A DNA stretch of 47,504 nt from Rhodobacter capsulatus (GTDB lineage: Bacteria; Pseudomonadota; Alphaproteobacteria; Rhodobacterales; Rhodobacteraceae): NCBI RefSeq assembly GCF_005144475.1, contig NZ_SWJZ01000053.1, positions 1-47,504 on the forward strand, in the 5' to 3' direction. Shown piece by piece: positions 40,429-47,504 of the stretch. The notes under the pieces are model-generated. The model was not told where the DNA came from and made no database searches. It saw only the letters and a list, made by a program, of their open reading frames with translations. The position numbers and the translations under genes were made by a program. The first letter of the stretch is position 1, and every line of letters begins with the position of its first letter.

Positions 40429-42342
40429 TCACACGTTCACGAGCGTCCCCAGCTCCACCACGCGCGAGGCCGGGATGCGGAAGTAATCCGACGACCGGGT
40501 GGCGTTGCGGGCCAGATAGAAGAAGAACAGGCTTTGCCAGGCAGGCATCCGGCGCTGCCCCGACAATTTCAGCGAGCGTTGCGACAGGATGAACGAGGTC
40601 GCCATGATGTCGAACTTCCAGCCCAGCTTGCGGCACTGCAGCAGCGCCTTCGGCACGTCGGGTTCCTCGGCATAGCCGAAGCGCAGCTCGACGCGGCGGA
40701 AGCGCTCGTTCAGCTCTTCCATGTTGACCCGGTCTTGCGGGGCGACGCGGGGCACATCCTCGGTGACGATGGTCAGGATCACGATATGCTCGTGCAGCGC
40801 CTTGAAGTGCTTGAGGCTGTGCAGCATCGCCGCGGGCACCATGTCGGGCGTGCCGGTCAGATAGATCGCCGTGCCCGGCACCGTCGAGATCGATTTCGAA
40901 TCCATCTGCCGGAAGATCATGTCGAGCGGCACGTCGTTTTCGCGTTCCAGCTTGAGGATGATCGCCGCGCCGCGCCGCCAGGTCCACATCAGCAGGATCA
41001 TCCCCCCGGCGATCGCCAGCGACACATACCCGCCCGAGAAGATCTTCATCGAATTGGCGCCGAAGAACACCAGATCCAGCGCGAGGAACGGCACCATCAT
41101 GCCGATCGCCAGCACCAGCGGCATCTTCCACAGCTTGCGCGCCACCACCATCACCAGGATCGAGGTGATGCACATCTCGCCGGTGACGGAAATCCCGTAG
41201 GCCGCCGCCAGCGCCGAGGAGGAGCCGAAGACCACGATCAGCATCAACACGCCGAGCATCAGCCAGAAGTTCACCTCGGGCATGTAGATCTGCCCCTGCT
41301 GGGTGTCCGAGGTCTGCCGGATCCGCAGCCGCGGGATCAGCTTCAGCTGCACCCCCTGCTGGGTCAGCGAATAGGCGCCCGAAATCACCGCCTGGCTGGC
41401 GATCACCGTCGCGGCCGCCGCCAGAACGATCATCGGCAGAAGCGCCCAATCGGGATAAAGCCGGAAGAACGGGTTCTCGATCGCGCCGGGATTGGTCATC
41501 AGCAGCGCGCCCTGCCCGTAGTAGTTCAAGAGCAGCGCGGGCATCACGACGAAAAGCCAGGACACCTGGATCGGACGGCGGCCGAAATGGCCGAGGTCGG
41601 CATAAAGCGCCTCGGCCCCGGTCACCGCCAGGAAGGCCGCGCCCAGAATGGCAAGGCCCAGCGGACCGTTCGAGGTCACCAGTTCCGCCGCGCGGATCGG
41701 GTTGAGCGCCTCGAACACCACCGGCGCCTGAATGAGGTTCATCACCCCGCCCACCGCCAGCGCGGCGAACCAGACCATCATCACCGGCCCGAAGAATTTC
41801 GCCACGGCCGAGGTGCCCTTGCTCTGGAACACGAACAGGAACACGATGATGACGACGGCCAATGGCACGATGAAGGGCTCGAAGGCGGGGGTGACAAGCT
41901 TCAGCCCCTCGATCGCGCCCAGAACCGACACCGCGGGCGTCACCGCGGCATCGCCGTAAAACAGCCCCGCGCCAAGCATGCCCAGCGCCAGCACGATCGG
42001 CGTCGGCCGCCCCATCGCGCGCTGCACCAGCGCCAGAAGCGAGAAGGTGCCGCCCTCGCCGTCATTGTCGGCCATCATCAGGATGATGACATATTTGATC
42101 GTGACGACGATGATCAGCGCCCAGGTGATGACGGACAGCACGCCCAGAACATGTTCAGGGTCGACGCCGCCGCCATGGGCGCCCGACGCCACCATCGCTT
42201 CGCGATAGGCGTAAAGCGGAGAGGTGCCGATATCGCCATAGACGACACCGATCGCGGCGAGGGAGGTCAGCGCGAGTCCCGTCTTGGCGTGGCTCTGGCT
42301 GCGATCTCCCTGCTCGGGGATCTCGGATTCGTTTTTGGTCAT
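40429..42342 (-). CDS. kup: Kup low-affinity potassium uptake protein
   Basis: 637 residues from ATG 42342; earlier frame extensions are intergenic. Twelve transmembrane helices are expected. The hallmark N-terminal IGVVYGDIGTSPLYAYREA is present, with FYGDAAVTPAVSVLGAIEG and ADLGHFGRRPIQVSW. The C-terminal cytoplasmic domain (HIVILTIVTEDVPRV) follows the helices. Kup is a K+/H+ symporter important at low pH or under osmotic stress. It is divergent from the TerC-family gene across 330 bp. Confidence 0.96.
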   Translation of the reverse strand: MTKNESEIPEQGDRSQSHAKTGLALTSLAAIGVVYGDIGTSPLYAYREAMVASGAHGGGVDPEHVLGVLSVITWALIIVVTIKYVIILMMADNDGEGGTFSLLALVQRAMGRPTPIVLALGMLGAGLFYGDAAVTPAVSVLGAIEGLKLVTPAFEPFIVPLAVVIIVFLFVFQSKGTSAVAKFFGPVMMVWFAALAVGGVMNLIQAPVVFEALNPIRAAELVTSNGPLGLAILGAAFLAVTGAEALYADLGHFGRRPIQVSWLFVVMPALLLNYYGQGALLMTNPGAIENPFFRLYPDWALLPMIVLAAAATVIASQAVISGAYSLTQQGVQLKLIPRLRIRQTSDTQQGQIYMPEVNFWLMLGVLMLIVVFGSSSALAAAYGISVTGEMCITSILVMVVARKLWKMPLVLAIGMMVPFLALDLVFFGANSMKIFSGGYVSLAIAGGMILLMWTWRRGAAIILKLERENDVPLDMIFRQMDSKSISTVPGTAIYLTGTPDMVPAAMLHSLKHFKALHEHIVILTIVTEDVPRVAPQDRVNMEELNERFRRVELRFGYAEEPDVPKALLQCRKLGWKFDIMATSFILSQRSLKLSGQRRMPAWQSLFFFYLARNATRSSDYFRIPASRVVELGTLVNV

Positions 42343-42672
42343 GCAGTTGTGACTCGGGTCACCGGAACGTGATCTCCGGCCTTGGCTTCTTAACGCTGCG
42401 TGGCGGCATGCGCCACCGGATTCGTATCTGCCCCGGCGTCGCCCGAAAACCACCCGGCAAAAAATGGAAAAAATGTCGCACCCGGGGGGTTGAACTCCCG
42501 CTTGCCCTGCCCAAAATATGAGGAGCGGGCCGGGCCCCTCTGGCGTCGGAAGTTCCTCCAAGCTTCCACGTGATGTCGGACCGCATCGACACCCGCTCGA
42601 TGGTCGTGCCCGGCAGATGGTCTGTCATCAGCCGGGCGACCAGACGGCGGCAAACCGCAAGAGGTCGCCCCC
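42343..42672. other. Intergenic control region between kup and the TerC-family gene
   Basis: No gene supported. AT-richer tracts near 42455-42475 may hold promoter elements. A stretch at 42475-42500 resembles a tRNA T-arm on the minus strand, but no 5' acceptor partner is found. I cannot recognise a yybP-ykoY manganese riboswitch, which I looked for because TerC genes often carry one. Confidence 0.5.
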
Positions 42673-43662
42673 GTGGAACTCATTTTTCTGTCTTTTCTTG
42701 GTCAGCCGCTGTGGATGTGGCTGGTCTTCGTCGGCCTTGTCCTGACCCTTCTCGCGCTTGATCTGGGCGTGCTGAACAAGGACGATCACGAAATCGGCAT
42801 CGCGGAAAGCCTGAAGCTTTCGGCGATGTATATCGCGCTTGGCCTTGGCTTTGCCGGCTTCGTCTTCTGGCAGATGGGCGCCACCGCGACGGCGCAATAT
42901 CTGACCGCCTTCGTGGTCGAGAAATCGCTCTCGATCGACAACATCTTCGTCATCGCGCTGATCTTCGGCTTCTTCGCCGTGCCGCGGCAATATCAGCGCC
43001 GGGTGCTGTTCTGGGGTATCCTGGGCGTGATCGTGCTGCGCGGGCTGATGATCGGCCTGGGCGCGACGCTGGTCGCCGAATACCACTGGCTGCTTTACAT
43101 CTTCGCCGCCTTCCTGATCCTGACCGGGATCAAGATGCTGTTTTCGGCCGACAAGGACCACGAGATCACCGAAAACGGCCTGATCCGCTTCCTGCGCCGC
43201 CGCCTGCGCGTCACCGACGGCCCCCGCGGCCATGCCTTCTTCGTGACCGAACCCGACAGCAAGACCGGCCGCCTTGTCCGCCATGCGACGCCGCTCTTCC
43301 TTGCCCTGGTGATGATCGAGCTGGCCGACCTCATCTTTGCGGTCGATTCCGTGCCCGCGGTCTTCACCATCACCACCGATCCCTACATCGTCTACACCTC
43401 GAACATCTTCGCGATCCTCGGCCTGCGGGCGCTTTACTTCGCGCTCTCCGCGATCCTCGCCCGCTTCGCCTATCTGAAATACGCGCTCTCGGTGCTTCTG
43501 GTGTTCATCGGCTCCAAGGTCTTCGTGGCCGAGGCGCTGGGTTGGGAAAAATTCCCTCCGGCCTGGTCGCTTGGCATCACCTTCGCGATCCTGGCCGCAG
43601 GTATCCTTTTCTCGCTGTGGAAGACGGGCACAGCGAGAGGGCCGGCTCATCCGGCTGAATGA
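42673..43662 (+). CDS. TerC-family integral membrane protein (Alx/TerC type)
   Basis: 329 residues; the GTG at 42673 has AAGAGG upstream. About nine membrane helices. The TerC motif EKSLSIDNIFVIALIFGFF (near residue 90) and the second acidic motif MIELADLIFAVDSVPAVF (near 215) carry the aspartates thought to bind metal. Alx-type members export manganese or protect secreted metalloproteins; others are linked to tellurite resistance. No other tellurite gene is present, while kup and mntH are close, so metal or ion homeostasis fits best. Confidence 0.93.
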   Translation: MELIFLSFLGQPLWMWLVFVGLVLTLLALDLGVLNKDDHEIGIAESLKLSAMYIALGLGFAGFVFWQMGATATAQYLTAFVVEKSLSIDNIFVIALIFGFFAVPRQYQRRVLFWGILGVIVLRGLMIGLGATLVAEYHWLLYIFAAFLILTGIKMLFSADKDHEITENGLIRFLRRRLRVTDGPRGHAFFVTEPDSKTGRLVRHATPLFLALVMIELADLIFAVDSVPAVFTITTDPYIVYTSNIFAILGLRALYFALSAILARFAYLKYALSVLLVFIGSKVFVAEALGWEKFPPAWSLGITFAILAAGILFSLWKTGTARGPAHPAE

Positions 43663-43700
43663 CGACGTCCCCGTCAATCCTCCAAAACTGCGAACGCGGT

Positions 43701-43722
43701 GCCCCGATCCTCCGGTCGGGGC
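43701..43722 (+). terminator. Hairpin after the TerC-family gene
   Basis: Seven-bp stem GCCCCGA / TCGGGGC with an 8-base loop, 38 bp past the stop, with no clear T-run. It supports a later start for the following hydrolase gene. Confidence 0.45.
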
Positions 43723-43806
43723 ATCGCACTTTCGGGGCCATGCGTCGCCTTGATCGGCCGGGACTTTGCCGCACATAAAAGGCATCAGGTTTTCCCGAGG
43801 TTCCCG

Positions 43807-45291
43807 TTGCGCCATCCCCGCCGCCATCTTGCCACCTTCGCTCTTGCCCTGGTCCTGATCCTGACCTCGGTCTTCATGCTGGAACGCGACCGGGCCGGGC
43901 TCGTCCTCTCCGATGTCCGCGTCGGCGCGACCCCGGTGACGCTTTACGAACAGCCCGGCGCGACCGGCCCCGCCGTCGTCATCGCGCATGGTTTCGCCGG
44001 ATCGCGGCAGATCATGCAGGCCTATTCCTTGCGGCTGGCGCAGGCGGGGTATCGAGTCCTCGCCTTCGACAGCGAGGGTCACGGCCGCAATCCGCAGCCG
44101 ATGCGCGGCGATGTGACGAAGATCGACGGCACGACGGTGTTTCTGGTGGACGAGCTGCGCCGGGTGATCGCGGCCGCCCGCGCCCTGCCCGGCGCCCCCG
44201 GCGTGTCGCTGCTCGGGCACTCGATGGCCACCGACATTCTGGTCCGCGCCGCCGAACAGGAGGCCGCAGCCGGGCGTCCCGTCGATGCCGTGGTGGCGAT
44301 CTCGATGTTTTCGCAGGCGGTCACGGCCACCGAACCGCCGCGGCTGCTGGTGATCTCGGGCGAATGGGAGGGGGGCTTGCGCGGCTTTGCGCTCGATTAC
44401 CTGCATCAGGTCGACCCGAGCAAGGGCGAGGGCGAACTGGCCACCGCCGGTCCCGTGGCGCGGATGGCCGTCGTGGCCCCGCATGTGGAACATGTCGGCG
44501 TGCTTTACAGCCCGAACGCGGTCGTGGCGGCGCGCGACTGGATCGACGCCACCTACAGCCGCGTTTCGGGCGGTGCGGTGTCGTCGATGGGCCTCTGGAT
44601 CCTGGTGCTGCTGATCGGCCTTGTTCTGGCGGTGCATCCGCTGGCGGTGCTGCAGCCCAAGCGCGCCGATCCCGCGCCGGTGCCGGTGCGGCGGTTCCTG
44701 CTGGCCTCCGTGCTGCCCGCGCTGATCGTGCCGGTCGTGCTGACCCGGTTTCACATCGATTTCCTGCCGGTGCTGGTCGCCGATTACCTGATGGTGCATC
44801 TGGCCTGTTACGGGCTGTTGCAGATCACGCTTCTGAACGGCTGGCGGAATTTGCGCGCCGGGCTGTCGCTGGTGCCGGTGGTGCTGTTCCTGATCTGGGG
44901 GCTCGGCGCCTTCGGCCTGGCGCTCGATCGTTACGCCGCCAGCTACTGGCCCTCGCCCGAGCGGCTGGTGCTGATCGCGGTTCTGGCCTTTGGCACCGTG
45001 CCCGCGCTCATTGCCGATGCGCAGCTGACCGAGGCCGGACATGCGGCGCTTTGGCGCCGGATCGTCGGGCGGGTGTTCCTGTTCGGGTCCTTTGCCCTCG
45101 CCGCGGCGCTGGATTTCGACCGGCTGATGTTCCTTCTGATCGCGCTGCCGCTTTTGCTGCTGTTCTTCTTCGTCCACGGGCTGATGGGCCGCTGGATCGC
45201 GCGCCGCTCCGGGGCGACGGTGGCGGGGCTGGGGCTTGGGCTGTGTCTGGCCTGGGTGCTGGGCGTCTGCTTCCCGCTGTTCAGCCCGTGA
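43807..45291 (+). CDS. Membrane-anchored alpha/beta hydrolase with polytopic C-terminus
   Basis: 494 residues if the TTG at 43807 is the start (GAGG six bases upstream); a frame from 43699 would run through the terminator hairpin. An N-terminal membrane anchor (about 8-24) precedes an alpha/beta hydrolase domain (about 45-250). The oxyanion segment is AHGFAGSRQIMQAY, and the nucleophile elbow is LLGHSMATD, with Ala replacing the last Gly of GxSxG. A late His in APHVEHVGVLY is the probable acid-base residue. The C-terminal half has about seven hydrophobic helices. The hydrolase domain probably faces the periplasm; substrate unknown. It is not in an obvious operon. Confidence 0.85.
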   Translation: MRHPRRHLATFALALVLILTSVFMLERDRAGLVLSDVRVGATPVTLYEQPGATGPAVVIAHGFAGSRQIMQAYSLRLAQAGYRVLAFDSEGHGRNPQPMRGDVTKIDGTTVFLVDELRRVIAAARALPGAPGVSLLGHSMATDILVRAAEQEAAAGRPVDAVVAISMFSQAVTATEPPRLLVISGEWEGGLRGFALDYLHQVDPSKGEGELATAGPVARMAVVAPHVEHVGVLYSPNAVVAARDWIDATYSRVSGGAVSSMGLWILVLLIGLVLAVHPLAVLQPKRADPAPVPVRRFLLASVLPALIVPVVLTRFHIDFLPVLVADYLMVHLACYGLLQITLLNGWRNLRAGLSLVPVVLFLIWGLGAFGLALDRYAASYWPSPERLVLIAVLAFGTVPALIADAQLTEAGHAALWRRIVGRVFLFGSFALAAALDFDRLMFLLIALPLLLLFFFVHGLMGRWIARRSGATVAGLGLGLCLAWVLGVCFPLFSP

Positions 45292-45389
45292 CGCATCCCT
45301 TGGCCGAGGCCATCGCCGAGGCCAGGCGCGCCAGATGCCCCATGGACGCCGAGTGCATCAAGCACTCGGCCAGCGCCCGCCCCGCCCAT

Positions 45390-45410
45390 GGCGGGCGCTT
45401 CTCGCCCGCC
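45390..45410. repeat. GC hairpin between convergent hydrolase and mntR genes
   Basis: Perfect 8-bp stem GGCGGGCG / CGCCCGCC with a 5-base loop. One of two hairpins in this 230-bp convergent intergenic region. Confidence 0.4.
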
Positions 45411-45470
45411 GGGGCAGGCGCCGGCCTCTGTCACGCTTGCGGACACGGTCCTGGCAACACCGGATCGTGA

Positions 45471-45507
45471 CGGGCGGGGAAAGGCGATGCCTTTCCTTCT
45501 CCGCCCG
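45471..45507. terminator. Bidirectional terminator between convergent hydrolase and mntR genes
   Basis: Nested stem: outer CGGGCGG / CCGCCCG and inner GGAAAGGC / GCCTTTCC with a 3-base loop, a TTCT bulge on one side. It begins 16 bp after the mntR stop on the minus strand. Confidence 0.6.
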
Positions 45508-45522
45508 AACAAACGCAGGGTG

Positions 45523-45972
45523 TCAGCCCCGCTGCGCCAGATAGGCCTCGAACGCCTTCAGCGTCGCCTCCGACACGTGATGCTCCAGCCCCTCGGCATC
45601 GATCTCGGCGGTCTCGGCGGGCACCCCCACCGCGATCAGCAGATCGACCACGACGCGGTGGCGCATCCGCACCCGCGCCGCCATCTCGGTGCCAAGTTCG
45701 GTCAGGAACACGCCGCGATAGGGCCGCGACACCGCCAGCCCCTCGCGCTTGAGCCGCGCCACCGCCTTCGTCGCCGTCGGATGCGTCACCCCCATCCGCG
45801 CCGCGATGTCGGTGATCCGCGCCTCGCCCATCTGCCGCGCCAGATCGTCGATCATTTCGGCGTAATCTTCCAGCACCGCCATGGCCTGCGCCTCCCTGGC
45901 CCGGGAAAAGCGCATCGTCGTCAGGTCGGCAGGGGCGGTATCTTCGGGCATCTTGGGTCCTTTTCGCGCCAT
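45523..45972 (-). CDS. mntR: Manganese-responsive regulator MntR (DtxR family)
   Basis: 149 residues from ATG 45972. The DtxR winged helix is visible (ITDIAARMGVTHPTATKAVARLKREGLAVSRPYRGVFLT). The metal-binding helices follow, with RMRHRVVVDLLIAVGV and EIDAEGLEHHVSEATL, whose His/Glu pattern matches the MntR binuclear Mn site. The SH3 domain of larger DtxR members is absent, as in MntR. It is divergent from mntH and should repress it when Mn(II) is plentiful, via the palindrome at 46058-46077. Confidence 0.94.
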   Translation of the reverse strand: MARKGPKMPEDTAPADLTTMRFSRAREAQAMAVLEDYAEMIDDLARQMGEARITDIAARMGVTHPTATKAVARLKREGLAVSRPYRGVFLTELGTEMAARVRMRHRVVVDLLIAVGVPAETAEIDAEGLEHHVSEATLKAFEAYLAQRG

Positions 45973-46049
45973 TTTATCGCCTTGGCCCGGATTTGGAAAC
46001 GCCCCCCGGCGCCGCAGCGTGGTTCCGGCGCATTTTGCCGGGAAGCCGC

Positions 46050-46077
46050 TTGACAGAAGTATAGCCAAGGCTACACT
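46050..46077 (+). promoter_or_regulatory. mntH promoter with embedded MntR operator
   Basis: TTGACA (46050-46055), a 16-bp spacer and TACACT (46072-46077). A 20-bp inverted repeat, AGT-N-TAGCC-AA-GGCTA-N-ACT, fills 46058-46077, covering the spacer and -10. TAGCC/GGCTA half-sites resemble known MntR boxes (E. coli ATAGCC-type). Confidence 0.85.
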
Positions 46078-46105
46078 TTGCAGCAACAGGTTCCGGGGGC
46101 GCAGG

Positions 46106-47401
46106 ATGATCCAGGAAAACTCCATGTCCGGACGGGCGCGGGCGACGATGTCCGCGGTGATCGGCGGCGAACGGCGCGGCCCGCTGGCGATGCTCGCCTT
46201 CGTCGGCCCGGCGGTGATCGCCTCGGTCGCCTACATGGACCCCGGCAATTACGCGACCAACATCCAGGCCGGGGCGGGCTACGGCTATGCGCTGCTTTGG
46301 GTGGTGCTGATGGCGAACCTGATCGCGATGCTGTTTCAGGCGCTCTCGGCGCGGCTGGGCATCGTCACCGGGCGCAATCTGGCGGAACTGAGCCGCGATC
46401 ACCTGCCCCGCCCGCTGGTCCTCGTCATGTGGGCGGTCAGCGAGGTCGCGGCGATGGCCACCGATCTGGCCGAATTTCTGGGCGGTGCCATCGGCTTTTC
46501 GCTGCTGCTGGGCATTCCGCTTCTGTGGGGCATGGCGCTGACCGCGGTCATCACCTATGCGATCCTGCTGTTCGAGGCGCAGGGCTTCCGGCCGATGGAA
46601 CTGGCGATCGGGTCGATGGTCGGCGTGATCGGGCTGAGCTACCTCGCCGAAGTCCTCATCGCGCCGATCGACTGGGGCCAGGCGGTGGGCGGCCTCACCA
46701 CCCCCAGCCTGCCCGATGCGGGCGCGCTGACGATCGCGGTCGGCATCATCGGCGCCACCGTCATGCCGCATGCGATCTTCCTGCATTCCGGCCTGACGCA
46801 GAACCGCGCCATTCTGGGCAGCGATGGCGACCGGCGCCGGATGGTGCGGATCTCCAACATCGAGGTGATCGTGGCGCTGGCGGGCGCCGGTCTGATCAAC
46901 ATGGCGATGGTGATGATGGCGGCTTCGGCCTTCCACAATGGCCATGCCGAAGTGGCGGAAATCGAGACCGCCTATCACACGCTGACCCCGCTTCTGGGCG
47001 GCTTCGCGGCGGCGGCCTTCCTTTTGTCGCTGATCGCCTCGGGGATTTCATCCTCGGTCGTTGGCACGATGGCGGGACAGATGATCATGCAGGGCTTCCT
47101 GCGGGTGAGCCTGCCGCTCTGGCTGCGCCGGGCGGTGACGATGGTGCCCGCTTTCGTCGTCGTCGCCTCGGGCGCCAATGCCACCGATGCGCTGGTGATG
47201 AGCCAGGTCGTGCTCTCGATCGCCCTGCCGGTGCCGATGCTCGCCCTGCTGTGGCTGATCCGCAAACCCGAGGTGATGGGCGCCTTCGTCCCCACGCGCA
47301 AGGTTCAGGCGGCGGCGGCCCTGGGCGCCTGTGTCGTCCTGTCGCTCAACATGGTCCTGCTGCTCGGCGCCTTCGGCATCGAAATGCCCTTCCTCTCCTG
47401 A
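46106..47401 (+). CDS. mntH: NRAMP-family manganese/divalent metal transporter MntH
   Basis: 431 residues from ATG 46106; ATG 46124 has a better AGGA site and is equally likely. Eleven helices are expected. The metal-binding DPGN motif of helix 1 is in GPAVIASVAYMDPGNYATN. The helix-6 motif is in GATVMPHAIFLHSGL, with the conserved Met-Pro-His. It imports Mn(II) (and some Fe(II)) with protons across the inner membrane. Regulation by the divergent MntR is indicated by the operator in its promoter. Confidence 0.96.
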   Translation: MIQENSMSGRARATMSAVIGGERRGPLAMLAFVGPAVIASVAYMDPGNYATNIQAGAGYGYALLWVVLMANLIAMLFQALSARLGIVTGRNLAELSRDHLPRPLVLVMWAVSEVAAMATDLAEFLGGAIGFSLLLGIPLLWGMALTAVITYAILLFEAQGFRPMELAIGSMVGVIGLSYLAEVLIAPIDWGQAVGGLTTPSLPDAGALTIAVGIIGATVMPHAIFLHSGLTQNRAILGSDGDRRRMVRISNIEVIVALAGAGLINMAMVMMAASAFHNGHAEVAEIETAYHTLTPLLGGFAAAAFLLSLIASGISSSVVGTMAGQMIMQGFLRVSLPLWLRRAVTMVPAFVVVASGANATDALVMSQVVLSIALPVPMLALLWLIRKPEVMGAFVPTRKVQAAAALGACVVLSLNMVLLLGAFGIEMPFLS

Positions 47402-47425
47402 TCCCTTTCACCTTGGTTCAAATAT

Positions 47426-47501
47426 CCCGGGGGGTGTGGGGGGGCGAGCCCCCCCCGGGGGGGCGCGGGCGCGACCCCCGGGGAAAAAAACACCCCCCGG
47501 G
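47426..47501. repeat. GC-rich inverted-repeat element downstream of mntH
   Basis: An exact 12-bp inverted repeat (CCCGGGGGGTGT at 47426-47437 and its complement at 47490-47501) encloses a C/G-run hairpin near 47437-47460 and, on the minus strand, a run of seven T. It may end mntH transcription. The adjoining AAATATCCCGG resembles intergenic repeats I associate with Rhodobacteraceae genomes (recollection only). Confidence 0.5.
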
Positions 47502-47504
47502 TTT

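Noticed and set aside
42470-42550. T-arm-like sequence on the minus strand (GAGTTCAACC followed by a short T-run)
   Set aside because: No matching 5' acceptor strand, anticodon arm or D-arm within 90 bp, so it is not a functional tRNA; an att-site remnant cannot be supported either.
42343-42672. Possible yybP-ykoY manganese riboswitch before the TerC-family gene
   Set aside because: Looked for because of the gene family, but the conserved paired elements were not recognisable.

Overview
The window is high-GC DNA, roughly two-thirds G+C by eye, with tightly packed genes and many ATGA stop/start overlaps. Gene content and style suggest an alphaproteobacterium of the Rhodobacter/Rhodobacteraceae type; the species assignment is inference. 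I see no rRNA, complete tRNA, CRISPR array or insertion sequence.

Region 1 (1-8022, +) is a compact seven-gene operon. It holds the 3' end of a large gene (possibly SrfC-like), a membrane protein with a Sel1-like tail, an exported von Willebrand A protein resembling the periplasmic part of the T6SS kinase PpkA but without a kinase domain, an ABC ATPase plus FtsX-type permease (TagT/TagS-like), an exported SUMF1/FGE-fold protein (TagR-like, without catalytic cysteines), and an exported beta-rich protein. Together these look like the signal-sensing part of a type VI secretion threonine-phosphorylation module. Region 2 (8199-15044, +) is one giant gene built entirely of 284 octapeptides in unbroken register. 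They are organised into a second-order repeat of exactly 408 bp (17 octads), and this is the most striking feature of the window.

Region 3 (15041-20737, -) is an operon with an RpiR-type regulator, a complete polar amino acid ABC importer, an N-succinylamino-acid-racemase-like enolase and a GNAT acyltransferase. It fits uptake and D-to-L conversion of amino acids. Region 4 holds moeA (+), then a CHASE4 histidine kinase and a REC-GGDEF-EAL protein (both -), a likely two-component/cyclic-di-GMP pair. Region 5 (26198-37605) contains two efflux systems on the minus strand: a YhiI-RbbA-YhhJ-type ABC exporter and a NodT-AcrA-AcrB-type RND pump. A divergent TetR regulator gene sits beside the RND operon, and each system has a palindromic operator at its promoter.

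Region 6 (37602-40297) has a YaiI/UPF0178 protein, a NikR-fold regulator that has lost all four canonical nickel ligands, a cold-shock gene followed by three very small ORFs with an internal terminator-like hairpin, and a small lipoprotein. Region 7 (40429-47401) is ion homeostasis: Kup potassium uptake, a TerC-family protein, a membrane-anchored alpha/beta hydrolase, and a divergent mntR/mntH pair with a clear palindromic operator inside the mntH promoter. The window ends in a GC-rich inverted-repeat element.
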